A stretch of DNA of 64,000 nucleotides from positions 144,589 to 208,588 of the forward strand of contig JBAMJV010007235.1 of the NCBI GenBank assembly GCA_037951105.1, written 5' to 3'. The translations under genes were made by a program, and so were the position numbers. Shown piece after piece: positions 32,301 to 47,300 of the stretch (positions are counted from its first letter, which is position 1; each line of letters opens with the position of its first letter). Origin of the DNA: Echinarachnius parma. Its lineage: Eukaryota > Echinodermata > Echinoidea > Clypeasteroida > Echinarachniidae. Under the pieces are notes generated by a model. It saw nothing but the letters and a program-made list of their open reading frames with translations, was not told the DNA's origin and made no database searches.

Positions 32301-35300
32301 ACTTGTTTGTTTTTGTTTTTTCTTTGTTTTTCTGTTTTTCAAGAACAAAATGGTGGAAAACAATAGAAATAATAAGAATTACTAAAAAAACTAAGTTTCT
32401 CATAGTTTTCCGATTTTTATGCCTCCGCCAACGAAGTGGCCGGAGGCATTATGTTTTCGGGTTGTCCGTCCGTCCGTCCGTACGTACGTCCCGTTTTCGT
32501 TCTTGCGATATCTCAAGAACCGGTTGACGGATCAATTTCAAACTTGGTATGACTATGAGTGTACATATTGGGGTGACAATGATCTGATTAGATTTTAGGG
32601 GTCATGGGGTCAAAGGTCAAGGTCACAGGACTCTATATATATATATATAATATGCAAAAATGCTTCGTTCTCGCTATATCTCAAGAACCCGTTGACCGAT
32701 CAATTTCAAACTTGGTATGAGTGTACATTTTGGGGTGCCAATGATCTGATTAAATTTTGGGGTTCATGAGGTCAAAGGTCAAGGTCACAGGACTCGATAT
32801 ATGTGCAAAAATGCCTCGTTCTCGCGATATCTCAAGAACCGGTTAACGAATCTATTTCAAACAGTTGGTATGAGTGTACATATCGGGGTACCAATGATCT
32901 GATTAGATTTGGGGGGTCATGAGGTCAAAGGACTCAATATGTATGCGAAAATGGCTTGTAATGGCAAAATTTCAAGAACTGAATGTCAGATTTCAATCAA
33001 ACTCGGTACCGGAATGTATCACAAAGAGTCAACGTAGCCATAACATGTTGGGGTCATGAGGTTGAGGTCAAGGTCACAGGACTCATTATACATGAAAAAA
33101 AGCTTGTAATGGCAAAATCTCAAGAACTAAATGTCAGATTTCAATCAAACTTGGTACCTGAATGTTTCTTAGGGAGCCAATGTAGCCATCAAAGTTTGGG
33201 GTCATATGGTCAAGGTCACAGGACTCAAAATACATGAAAAATATTTTTAAAATATTAATTCAGTGCATGTTAATTTGGACTTGATATTAAAATCGCGTGA
33301 TAGCGGAGGCATAATTTTCGACTGCGCGCAGTCGAAGATCCATCTAGTTTTTCTTCTAAATTTGAATTGAACAATCTTTCCATACAAAACCCAAGGTATT
33401 GACATGGTATTTTCATCTTCAATTAGTAACAGTATCTAGTAAACTTATATTAAAAGTGATTTTTTTATTACATTATATAACACAAAATTAGTGTAATAGG
33501 TTTTGTAAATTCAGTGTACTGTCCAGACAGTGACATGAATTAGTTTATTCATATAATCTATATGATCGGTAACAGGTTGTCATGACCTGAACAAAATTTC
33601 AATGGATATTTCTTTTGTTTTTCTTTGTTTTTAAGGACAAAATGGCGCAAAACAATGAATATATTAATTCTTAATTCTTATTAAATAAGAATTAAGTCAT
33701 GTAGTTTGGATCAATTTTATGATATTTTTGTGTTTCAAATCTGCTATTGAGGGTTTCTTATGATGTCAACAAACATTTTGATATGAAAAAAAAATCCATT
33801 CGGTTTAAGTTTATAGGGTAAAAATTGAAGAAAATTATCATGTACTGTAATGTGTATGATAAGTTGTGTGAAGGTCACCTCCACAGTGACTTTGCAGACC
33901 TAATGGGCCTCTAAATCCCATAAAATTCCACAGAAATGTCCTGATCAATGTTCCAGAATATGTAATATTACATAATTATGTTGAAAAGTTAAATTTGCCT
34001 ACTTGATAACAGTCCACTTGGCGAAAACAGCTCCAAAACTTCTATATTCTGACATTTTCTATGTTTTTTATCATATCATAAATAGCGCCCTCATACGGTG
34101 ACCTCTAAAAATGTTTATGATTGCAACTTGTAGAGCTTGACCTGCTTGACACATGTGCCAAATATGAAAGAGGTTGATTGAATAATAAAGAAATTAGAGA
34201 GGGGGGGCGGGCCTATGAGCCCCCCCCCCCCCCCCCCCCCCCCCCCCTTGGGTCTGGGAACGCCTATATATAGCTTGGGCTTGATAGGGTTAAAACAAAT
34301 CTGTTTTCTTTAAAAATAATCAACTTTTTTCCAATAAAAGTGCCATCAAAGTGTTCTTAAAATCCTCAAGATTACATTTACCCACAAAACAAGTTTGTAT
34401 AAAGGTGACAAATCTGCCAAATGAGCCGATTCTAAAACAATGTAATTTATTTCCCTGTGCAAACAAATTTCCCATTCATTTGTTCACAATTGACTATGAG
34501 CGCGCAAAAGATGGTCTTTGCTTGCACAATGACTCTTATGCCTCGGTCACACCTTTGCGTATTTTGCTGCGCATTGCTGCGCTATGCAGGGTTTATCAAT
34601 ATGCAGCCGTGCCCAGCAAAACGCTACAAATTTGAAAATAGCAGTCACACTAGTATTACGTATCTAGCTCGTATGCTACGGTTGCCTATGTTTGCCTCTG
34701 GTCTGGTCGTCCTGCTAGGCAACTTATCGCAGCACTAGCGAGCTAAAGCGAACGACGTACGAGCTAGATCCGCAGCGTAGCGAGCGACAAGCGCAACGGT
34801 TCGTGCTGCTGCGAGCGATGTGCGAGCAAATAGCGCAGCAATAGATGCAATCTTGTGAACGACAACGAGCTAAAGCGAGGTAGATCGTGCGGGAAACGCA
34901 GCTATAGGCATTGACACGCTCTCCGAAAAAAGATGTGCGAATGCCTTGGGAATACCTGCGCTAGGTCACCCGCTGTCGCTCGCTACTGCTCGCATTCACT
35001 GGTTGCCACTCGCATCAGCTCGTATGCAATTTGACCTTGCGTTTGCTTGCGAGAGTTTAGAAAATTTTAAAACTAGCAAGCGACCAACGCAGGCCTATGC
35101 GCTAGTCTGCATATTGAGAACGTAGTGAGCACGCTTTATTGGGTATATCTGCGTATGTCTGCATTCGGGCAATACGCAAGCCCAATACGCAAAGGTGTGA
35201 CCGAGGCATTAGTCTTGGACTTGGTGCGCTTAACAATTAAACAGGGGGGCCATATTATGGCACGGGCCATATTTGGTAGCCTGATCATATTCATTTTATC

Positions 35301-38300
35301 AAATTAATTTGCAAGATTAATCAATTTGGCATTCTCTTACAATTATTAACATGATCAGTTAGCTAGGATACAAGTCACAAGATGTGCCCACTGCATGCGT
35401 CTAAAACTTGGTACAGAATGCCATCAATTTAGTTTGATATATGAATTTTGTTTACTTATTTTGTAGTGTTTTGTGAATGTTTATAGTATTCTTATGAATG
35501 AAAGATAACATCTTTAGTAGTCCATTCCATCAACAAGTTCAGAAAAATATGTTTCCAGAAAAAATATATACCTAAAACGCATTACCATTCTAAAGCATGC
35601 GTTCATGGGTCTGCGTGTACGAAGATTACCTTTGTCCAGAGCGAACGAATCGTCCGGGATTCTATTGTCTCCAAACGTACACTCGCAAATGTTTGCCGCG
35701 TATGGAACCTTGACTTGCAGGGGTGGGAATGATACTGGTTCCGTAAGTGGTCGTAGTTAAATGCATTGTTACCTGCGAACCAGTATTTTGTGGATCTCCG
35801 GACATCGGGGGAAGAAGAAGAAGATATGGGTGGTTAAATTAATTTTTTACTTTGTGGTCTAACATGTAAATTATACAATTTTCTTAATTCTAGCTTTCTA
35901 TCACATCTACACAATGTAAATAATCATACTAGTCTAGGTAGCAGGTATTGGGAAGGACCAGGATAGCAGTTGTAAAGCAGAGAGGGCAAAAGGCTGGATA
36001 CAGTCCTGCGAAAGCTCATGGTTGACTGAACTTGTACTTGTGGGTACTTGCTTTGCAAGAACGCAACGGATGACTTCTCAAAATGGCAACAGCTGTTGAA
36101 AAATTATTATAAAACGGCTCTGGTAAATTCAGTAACGTGATTGGTTAAATCCAGTCACGTGACTATTCATTAAATTTCAACAAACAAACAAGAAAAAGCG
36201 TAACACACATGTGTTGTCACTTTTTGTTGCGCTATATTTGCACGGCTGTGACGTCACAATGCTTGTTTACATAGTTCTACAAAGTCAAACTTGCGAAAGT
36301 GATAAAAAAAAGAAGGAAAATGCTTCGTTTTGTAAATATTCTGTTCTGTAGTAAATAAATCTTAGCGGATTCGTAAATTATATGGTATGTGGTTTGATAT
36401 TGGGAAGTTTTGGAATGGAAATGCATACAATTCTCTGATAATTCTCACTTTTAACAGGAAAATTTTTCGGATTTTCGGCAATTACCCATCGACTGCATTT
36501 GATCTGCTGAGCTGCAGAGTCAAATTCAGTGAAGTGAGTGCACTCTAGTGATGATTAATTTGGTAAATTCCTAACAAATTCACACTCTAGAGAGTAGATT
36601 GACTGGGTTACTAATTGTGGCGTGCAAACAATCGCGCGCTGCACTGCATGCACAACGCAATAGCTGCGGTACGGTTGGACGCAAGATGGCGCTACACAAC
36701 GCAGTACCCCGGGGTACAACGGTACCCCGGGGTACCGCGTGTGTCATATAATGATTTGAATCAACATTTTATGTCTTTGAATAAGGACTTTTACAACAAT
36801 TTTTCAAAGAAACTACTGGCTGAAACACCCCCTCCTGGTCTAGGAGCAGCACCCTGTGGTGGTCACTATACGCAGGTGTGACTGTATTTCCATGACTTTG
36901 ATTTTGACAAATGACTTTCCAGTTTCCCCCTGCTATTTAAGCAGAGAATGAAGGCTTTGGGCAGGTTCTGGGCTGCTTTCCATGTTTGTTTGACTTTAAC
37001 TGATGCAAATTTGTTCCTGTTTTCTAACTTTTATTCCCAGAGCCAAGAATATGTGGCATGCCTTTGGGCCTGGTAAGCGCCTTTTTGGTGGTCAGATCAT
37101 TGGTCAAGCTATGGTTGCATCAGGAAGGACCGTCAATCCAGCTATGATGATACATTCACTCCACTCATATTTCGTCCATGCAGGTCAGTGAACAAAAACA
37201 AATATGTTTGGTTGGGTGCGTTTTACAATAGCAGGGAAGGCAGAGAATTTTCATTAAAATGTTGCCTTTTTAACAAATCACAATAAATGTTTACTGTGAC
37301 ATACTCTCACAGTTCATACTGAACAGTGATAGCATTTTAAAGAACTTGTTTTCCCATTTTAGGGCAAAATTTATATCTGTTATTAGTTTGTTACCCTATT
37401 TGTAATATATGTTGTTTTTTTGTAAAGTATTTATTGGCATGTTGAGAATTATATCACTAATCAATTAATGTAATCTGTTCCTAGATGTGAGTCTAGTTTG
37501 TATAAGGGCAAGTCCAAGATAAGGTCCCCTCAGATGTGAAAATTTAATTTTGATTTAATGATAGCAGGTTTCATATCATACTGAACCGATGAGATAAGTT
37601 TTAATTTCCATAAAGGAAATGTTCATATCATAAATTTGCGTAAATGTTCATGAACATGTACGCAAATTTCAAGAACCTAATTTGCATAAGACTTTAAGAC
37701 TAGTGTAAAATAGATTGAACGTATGGGACAATAAACAAAAAATCATTAATTCACATTTCACAGGGAAGCAGTTATTTGATTCCTATAGACATGACTACTT
37801 CATCTGATTTGATTTTATACAAAATGTTGAGCTTTAATTAATTAATTATGCAAATTATGTTATGTCTTAGCATGAGGTGTCCCATAAGTAACAAAATGAG
37901 GACCTTTAGTTTCTTCCTATAATTTACTAATACTTGTTTCCACGAAACTTTGTGAAGTTCTAATGTATTCATCGCTTAGTAACATATACCATAATAAGCT
38001 CCGAAAAATTACTCGCACCTTTGTTCCATAAGATATTTAAAGCCAAATAACAGTATTGGGGCACGCCCCACTTAAAAAAATGAAAAATATGCTTTTAGCA
38101 ACAACCATGTGAAAGAATATATGGGCAATTCCACGAAAAATGTTACCGAAGGGTAAGAAAATGAAATTTATGTAACAGCCTTAATAAGTACTGGAGAGTA
38201 ATGAGGAAGGACCATATTTTGATGACTAAATGAAGAAAGTTTGAAATTCAAAGCAGAATATATTTTTTTTGCCATTAAAGTTGGACAAAATTTGTATGCA

Positions 38301-41300
38301 CTGACCCCCCAAAAATGATGAAATTTGCATGCGTTGTTTGTAAAATAAAAATAAAAGATATGGGTCACTTCAGAACAATAATTCTACTTCTAGGGTATAG
38401 TTTAGGCTTTGTTTTAATACTATACAAATTGTGTGAAATTGTGTGAAAATTTCTACTTTTTGAAAACCGTTATTTCATAAAAATCTTGATTCTTACAACA
38501 TTGATGCGTAATGTCCGTGACGTTTTAGATATAAAAGTTTTTGTAGAAGCATGAGTTTTAATTAAATTTAGTTCAAAATTCATTTTCAAAGTTAGAATGT
38601 GATATTATATAATAGATTAAGAGCATTAACAAAAATATTTGATGGTTTGTCCTAAGGCTGAGTCGGTTCGGTCGATCACACCGGTTACCGACCGTTTCAA
38701 TCGGGACCCGGTTTCGTTATATCGGTAACGGTGCCCCGAAACAAAATAAAAATAAATAAAATGTTAAAAAAGAAATTAAGATTATCACTTAATGTAGCGG
38801 AATTCAAGTAAAAACGGGGCAATTGATATCATTTACTTTAAAGAGTGGTTATTTTCGAGAAATTCTTAGTTCGTTACTTCGTTTGACAGTCAGAAATTGA
38901 ACAGGAAGCGCAAAATTGCTAGTCATTTGAACGATATTGTTGGCGGATGTGCACACAAAGTTAGTCCGATACTCCAGGGGAGTTGTCTGATGGATCTTCG
39001 TATGATCCAGCTGATGAGCCAGTGCATTCAAATAGTGGCTCAAAATACGTATTTTGGTCATTTGCAACATTTTAAAATGTTTTGGTATTCTACTTACAGG
39101 ATTTCATGGCGTTTGATAGCTGAACAGAAACAAAAATGAGCCCCAAAACAATGAAAACAATTACGCAAAATATCGATAAAAAACAGCTACATGTATAAGT
39201 ATAACGTATGGCGGATGAATTAACATAGCTCCGTCGCAGAAGGATCTCGAGTCTCGCGTAAGAAAAAAGACCTGTAACCTGCACGCAAAGTATACGAGCG
39301 ATATGCATATGAAACAGCGGCTCGAAAACTTGCTGCTATATTAGCCGTCCGGTTTCAGTTAACCTCACGATTAGTCACGAATGTTCCCTGGAAATTTATA
39401 GATAATTCAGCACAGTTTTTTCATTGTTTTGGGAGTGATTTTTCTGTTTAGCTTTCAAATGCCACGGGATCATGTAAGTAGACTACCAAAATGGTGTTGA
39501 TTGCGAAAAGGCTAATTTATAGCCACTTTTTGATAATTGAGGGCAGTGGCTCACAGTCACAAGCGATCGTACGTGATGTTTCCCCCCGACTGGCGGGCTA
39601 AGTTTCTGTGAAACGTGTGGCGTAATGCTGAACCAACGATCGATTTCTAGGTCCAATTTACTTCGGAAAAAATACTTTTCTTGCAAAACTGAGTTAATTC
39701 TGGATAGTCTATAACTATTTCCCCGTAAAGATTGATATGTAAATTCATAAAAGCCTCAGTATTTGTTATGTTATTTGCATATAAAAAGAGCAATATAAGC
39801 CACAAACAGTGCATTTTTGCCGATGCTTGCACGATTGCGTGATTTTACCCGTCCGAGTTTCGACGGTAAAAATTTATCGGGATACCGGTTCCCGACCGGT
39901 AAAAGTTTATCGGGACCCGGTTCCGAATATATCCGACATGACTCAGGCTTAGTTTGTCCAGAAATGGCGTCACGGACATTACGTCACGGACATTACATAC
40001 ACAGTGAAAAGTATAAAAAAAAGCAGCTGTATAATTTTTCATGCATTTTCCCTCATTTGAATGTCCTACTTTAACCAAGAAATAGATTATATCCTAAGAA
40101 ACAGAGCTAGGGCTAATAACTTCCTAGTTCAAGTTTTATTCAATTTTACCAGTTATCAGATTGTGAACTTCAAGTCTCTACTCTAAACTATTTGTCAAAC
40201 TCAATTCATTGCTCAATTTGAACGTGCATGTCTCAATAATCAATGACTATTTAACTAGAACTTACTGGGAGAAAAAAATAGATGGTTAAACTTCATAAAG
40301 TGTGATCAAATTGCAAAAATTGCACTCTTTGTGCATGATTTTCTATGTAATGTCCATGATGTTTACCGTATTTTTCCTTTTGTTCCCTTTTCCCCCATTT
40401 TTCTTGGGCAAAACAACATTGTATCTCATCAAAATTATATAATATTGTTTTAAATAGTTAAACATATGGTTTAAAACACATTTTTTTTAAATATAAAAAA
40501 AAAAAAATATGTAATTGCAAATTATTTATATAATGTTATGCTAATTGCTTTACATTTCGGAATATGAATTTTTTTCTCAGAACTGTTTGATTACATATCA
40601 AATGTACCACGAAAAAAGTTTCATGCACGATTGAACAGTTTTTGTGGGTTATTTCTGGGTATAGAGAAAGTGGACAAAAGCGTAATGTCCGTGACGCTGA
40701 AAATGTAATGTCAGTGACGCAACATTTTGTTGTCTAGATCACATATGTCTGGCCCGTTTCGCAAAATCTAACTTGAATTCAATTTATCATTGTCTTGTCT
40801 ATAACTTACAACCAAAATCGCTTTTGTGAGGTCTCAAAACTCACAGACTTTTGCAAAGATGTTTATGGATGCAAAAAGTCATGTCCCAAAAATGTAATGT
40901 CTGTGATGGCACACATTTTGCAGAATTACTCAGTAACGAATTGGATATATGTTCTGAAACTTTGTTTGCATACTTAGCCAGGATATTGCTTTGTAATCAA
41001 AGTAAAAGTTAGACATTAGCTACAGGCATGAATTAGTAGTGGCATTGGAAAGTCATGAAAATTCTCTGATTTGTAATGTCCATGACGCTGGAGTTGCCCA
41101 TATCATAAGTTGTCTGTTAAAGTTGCCATTTACAAGTCGTCTGAATAGTTTCCACTAAACGGATAGAAACTGAGAAACTTTATTTGTAGTCGGTGTCACT
41201 ACATGGATACAGTACACAATTTCTTTTTTCCAGGTGATTCTACAATCCCTGTCCTATATCATGTCCACAATCAGCGTGACGGACAAAGTTTCAGCACACG

Positions 41301-44300
41301 CACGGTGGAAGCCATACAGAATGGGCGCGTCATTCTGACCATGATGGCGTCCTACCACCGTGAGGAGAAGTCACCTTTCCAGCATCAGCTGACGATGCCT
41401 GAGGTGCCTGATCCCGATACCATGACGACGGACTGGGAATGCCTCAAACAGTATGCAGAGTGAGTTGATTGAGATTCTAGAATTATACCAGGGCTTGAAA
41501 TAAGCACTGGCCCTCTGGCCTGGGGGCACTTATAATTCACTTTGGGTCACCAAAATATCAGTAATGCCAAATAATCCTTCTTTAGAACCCAACCGGACCA
41601 GGTCATGTAATTATAATTTGTAATACCATGGACAGAAGTGCACCTAGGGAGGAATTTGTATTGCTCTTCTTGCATCCCTGATATTCTACATGATACTTTA
41701 CATAATAATTATTATTAATAAATAATACAATTTTACTTATATAGCGCTTAATAACTAAATGTTCTCTTAGTGCTTTACAATAATACTAAACAATGTAAGA
41801 CCTAATTACCAGTAAATATTATTTTGTAAGCAACTAAAAAACCCAGACAGTTAAACTACATTATTATTTTCCAAAATACACATGATTTTACATTTGAGAA
41901 TTGAACAGATATGTTCTTATTAGTGCTGACTGAAAACTATCTACGGAGGGTGCAGTCACGGGCATAGACATGTCATTGATACCCATTCAACTGGGGGGAT
42001 GATCTATTCATTCATCCCCCCTGATGAATAGGTAAATACATAAGTCGCTACGCCTGTGGGTGCATTTTTTTTTTTTTTCAAAACGTTGCTCCAACGTTGA
42101 CTAGCAACATTAGACCATCGATGCTTGTGTACGCCCAAGCGACGATGCTACAACGTGTTGGACCAACGTTGGTATCCAACCAGATTTCAACTTCCTAGCA
42201 GTTGCGAGAATCCAACGTTAATCCAACCAGATTTCAACTTCCAAGGAGTTGCGAGAATCCAACGTTAATCCAACGTTGGTATCCAACCAGGTTTCAACTT
42301 CCAAGGAGTTGCGAGAATCCAACGTTAATCCAACGTTGGACCAATATTGGTATCCAACCAGATTTCAACTTCCTAGCAGTTGCGAGAATCCAACGTTAAT
42401 CCAACGTTGGACCAACGTTGGTATCCAACCAGATTTCAACTTCCAAGGAGTTGCGAGAATCCAACGTTAATCCAACGTTGGACCAACGTTGGTATCCAAC
42501 CAGATTTCAACTTCCAAGGAGTTGCGAGAATCCAACGTTAATCCAACGTTGGACCAACGTTGGTATCCAACCAGATTTCAACTTCCTAGCAGTTGCGAAA
42601 ATCCAACGTTGGACCAACGTTGGTTTCCAACTTCCAACGAGTTTCAAGATTCCAACGTTGGTCCATACCTGGGTATAATACGAGAATAGGGTCGCTATTC
42701 ATAATACGGAATGAGGTTCGCTATTCATAATACGAGAAAAGGACCGCTACTCATAATACGGAATGAGGGTCGCTAGTCATAATACGAGAAGAGGACCGCT
42801 ACTCATAATACGAGAAGAGGACCGCTATTCATAATACGTAAAGATGGTCGCTATTTAAAGGGAATTCAGATGCGTGAAATATGGTGTTAACGCCATCTTG
42901 TTGCAAAAAATAGTGAAGTATTGACCAATTACAATAAACAACAAAAACAACGCTAGCGAACTCAGAGCGAGCGCACAGCGCACGATGCGGAAGCCCTACT
43001 TGCACTGTTATATGAGTTGCCCGCAAACTGTCCCACTTCCGAGCCTCACGAACTGCCCCGAACTAACCCGAAGTATCCCGAAGTAGCAGGCTTTTTTCAT
43101 GAGTTAATTCAAGATATTCGATTATGTCAATAAATCTAACAATCAAACAATATAAAATTTTTAAAAAATCAATTATAACAACATACATTTTTATGTGCTC
43201 GTATCTGGCTCGGATAGGTCAGTGTCGTCTGCTACTAGAAACTGGCGAGATACAGCTTCATCATCCGTATACACGTAGACACATTGAGCTGAGATATCTA
43301 GCTCGTCACAAGGAAGGAACTCTTCGAAACTGGCTCCGCAGGCGATGATTACGATAGTAAAAAATAAAAAAATCTATACCACAAAGCGCCTATCAATCTG
43401 CCAAACACAGCCCTTATCAGCTCATATCGGACAGTTCGCGCCCTGCAGCTGTCGAATTCCTGCGAACTCGATGCGAAGTCTTGCGTAACATCGCTCGATT
43501 GCCTCTGTAGAAACTCCCATATCCCTGGTAGAACCAGGGATATGGGAGTTTGGAAGTAGGAGTTTACTCCTACTTCCATGGTTATACCATGGACCCTACC
43601 AACTACAAACAATAAACTCTATGTGTACAGGGCTTACGAATGGCGACAATTGTTGACACTTGAAGTTTTAAATTTACCACATGAAATGCATATAGGGTTG
43701 TCCTTACAGAGAAACATAATATGTTTATTTGCGGGTCGGATAAGGGCTTCGCTAGTACTAGTTAGCTTGAATGGGGGAAAATAAGTATGAGGCACTGAAC
43801 TGCCAATGTATAATGTATCGTTTGATTGTCCTTGGCCTTCTATAACAAAATTTACAGAAATATAGATCGTATTACGGAACTATAAATCATATTACAGAAA
43901 TTCTAAATTATTGGTGTCTAAATAAAACAAAATCGCTGTATAGCAGTAAACAATTGAAAATTGGAAGTACTATTCCTGTATTATTTTACGTACGTATAGC
44001 CACCGTACGTGCGTTGATTGCACACAGCAGAGTCACGCACGGCGCGGCCGGCGCTCGCGCACACAATGTATATCCAGATCGCGAAAGGGTCCGAAACATC
44101 GTGTTGATCTTCGTGAACTGTCATGGCAGGGGCCTCGTGTGGTAAAATAGCGCCATCTACATACCTACGCTTGTGTGCCTTTAAATAAATTAAATGAGGA
44201 AACATTATGATCCTTTTAAAGAGGGAAATATTGAATTGGGGACACGCCGAAGGTGGTGGCATAGCTACGGGGGGAGGGGGGGGGGGGGGGGGCGTGGTGG

Positions 44301-47300
44301 CGGTCGCTCTTTATAATACGTAAAGGGTCGGAAGTCATAATGTGAGAAGAGGGTCGCTATACATAAAACGAAAAAAATGAGGGTCGCTTTTCATATATTC
44401 TTAAAATTTCGTTATTTTATTGATCCTAATCACTTAATCCGTAGTATTTGCCCCGGGAGGTGGGGGCGCAGGGGGCACGTGGCCCCAACAAATTTGCCAA
44501 AACATTAGACAAAAAATAAAGAAAAATGGTGTGCCCCAATAATATATTGGACTTTTGTGTTCGTTAATGACTCGAGGAAATCGAACCATGACTGCTTTAC
44601 TTTGAAACAAATCGCAAGTGTAATTATACTACAAGGTGGTTATAAATACCATACTTCCTGGAATCGCGCGATTCGCGGTAAACTCTCAAAACTAGGGCGT
44701 GGGAATCATAATGCAAACGCGATATCGCCCCCAGTCAGACTTCTCTACGCCTCTCGGCATAATGGTCTAGCATGCTCGGACAGGTTTTGTTTGGGAGTCA
44801 CGTAAATAATCGGGGCAAATTTAGTAAGGATCATTAAATAGCAAAATTTTAATCATATTTTATGAATATAGACAACCTTTTTTCGTATCTTAAATAACGA
44901 CCCTCATCCGTATTATAAACAGCAACCCTCTTCTCATATTATGAATAGCCACCCTCATTCCATATTATGAATAGGGACCCTCTTCTCAGATTATGACTAG
45001 CGCCCCTCATTCCATATTCCATATTATGAATAGCAACCCTCTTATCTTATGAATAGCGACCCTCATTCCATATTATGAATAGCGATGAATAGGGACCCTC
45101 TTCTCAGATTATGACTAGCGCCCCTCATTCCATATTCCATATTATGAATAGCAACCCTCTTATCTTATGAATAGCGACCCTCATTCCATATTATGAATAG
45201 CGATGAATAGCGGTCCTCTGCTCGTATTATGAATAGCCACCCTCATTCTGTATTATGAATAGGGACCCTCTTCTCAAGTTATGACTAGCGACCCTCATTC
45301 CATATTATGAATAGCGACTCCCTTCTCATATTATGAATAGCGGTAAATTTCATTAAACTTTTTGGCTCTTTTTCGCATCGGCGTTCCATACTCCTAAAAA
45401 AGTTATTAATAGCGACCACGTCCAGCGCACGTGAGCTCATCGGGCCTTACGTCACATGGTGACCAAAACACGGAAGTTCAAAGTACGAAAATTGTCAGCA
45501 ACGTGGTTTTACAATGCAGAACCCTTGACTTGCTTGTAAAACAAACTCGTATTTGCTTGGAAATTGAGGCTTAACTGAAAATGCCTAAGAAATGCGTTGT
45601 AGCATGATGCAGCAACACATCTGAGTGTGGATCCTCCATGATATAAACTTTGCAAATATTGAAAAAAAATCTAAATAATATCTCTCTATCAACATGAGTA
45701 GATGCACTCAGCGTGTACGTCTATGACAATAGAGTACCAAGCTATACTGCGATTGTCCCCATGTGACGTCACAAAGATGACGTTATTTTTCTTCACCCGG
45801 AGGCCCGTATTCACAAAGGAGGTTTGTACAAACCCCAGTTCAAACCGCGGTTTACATCTATGGAATGCCAATTGTAAACTGATGGAGAGAGAATGTAAAT
45901 TCCTTACTTGTTAACAATGTTGATGGTACACATTCTCTCTCCATCAGTTTACAATTGGCATTCCATAGATGTAAACCGCGGTTTGAACCGGGGTTTGTAC
46001 AAACCTCCTTTGTGAATACGGGCCAATTTGTTTATGGGGGTTCCTAAAGTGAATTTACAAGTTGATTTTTTGTCGAGCCCACCGCAGGTGGAGGGGAGAC
46101 TAAGGGATCCAAATTGTGTCCGTCGGTCCGTCCATCCGTTACGCTTACAAAAATTTGAATAACTTCCAAACCCTGCATCTGTTTGTAACCAAACTTGATT
46201 AGTAGATGCCCTATACCGGCCTCCATGATATGCTGGGGTCAAAGGACCCATAAGTAGGTCAAAGGTCAAATGAGGGTCAAGTGAAGTTTTTGGGGTAGGA
46301 GTCTATTAGGGTCGATAACTTTCCAACCTTGCATCTGTTTGTAACCAAACTCGATTGGTAGATGCTGTATATTGGCCTCCATGATATTCTGGGGTCAAAG
46401 GTCACATATGTAGGTCAAAGGTCAAATAAGGTCAAATTTGAAAGTTTACCTGCAATACTCTATAATGGTCGACAACTTTCCAACCCTGCATCTATGTGTA
46501 ACCAAACTTCATTGGCATGAATGCGCGCAATTGGGCGATACACTTCTCGGCTATCGCCTTGTTTATTATACCACGAGGAAAATATGTTTTTATTAGAAAT
46601 CTTCATGAAAATCTACTTTAGATACAGTAAAACACAATTTTGAGGTAGTTTTATTGTCTGTAGAGCTTTAAACATATTCAAGAGCCCAAATATTACAAAA
46701 ATTTCACAAAATTTCACATCAATAATTTGGAGTCTCTTTGATGAAAGAAAATGTTGATGTTTTTTATCAACATTGTAGGCCTGTTTAATGACTTTTTAAA
46801 CTATTTTTCAAATAAACTAATGGCTTTCCTTAATTTTTAAGTCCAAATTCGTGCTAAGTTCAACTTAGGATCTTTGTGAAACACCCCCTGGCTTCTTATA
46901 CTCCTACAGCAATCCTGATGTTCCAGAGAAGATGAGGAACTGGGCCAAGAAACAGATCGCTAGAGAAATCACCTTTGAGACAAAGAGGATCAACAGAGAG
47001 CATTTATTTGCTGGACATATGACTGAACCCATGGAACCCCGCATGTTGACATGGGTCAAGGTCAAAGGTCACATTGGTGAAAATACAGGTACGTCACAGG
47101 CTGCATGATGTTCTGATCCATATCATGCTAGCACAACCACCTTTCTCTGGTTATCATTTAGTTTCTATGATTTTTTCATCACATTTCGCATTCTCAGGTG
47201 AAGAGGGTACAGACCATTAGCCTACATCTCAGATCCATTTATTTCTTGCTGAAATACCAACCTTTACAAACCAAGTAGCAATATTGAATTATAGGAAATA

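Noticed and set aside
34351-34738. Two overlapping plus-strand open frames of over 90 codons
   Set aside because: They cross the left end of a MITE with GCTCGC-rich interior; no splice or family support.
42202-42689. Open frames with a repeated ARIQR / SNQISTSK theme
   Set aside because: They follow the 71-bp CCAACGTTGG DNA repeat.
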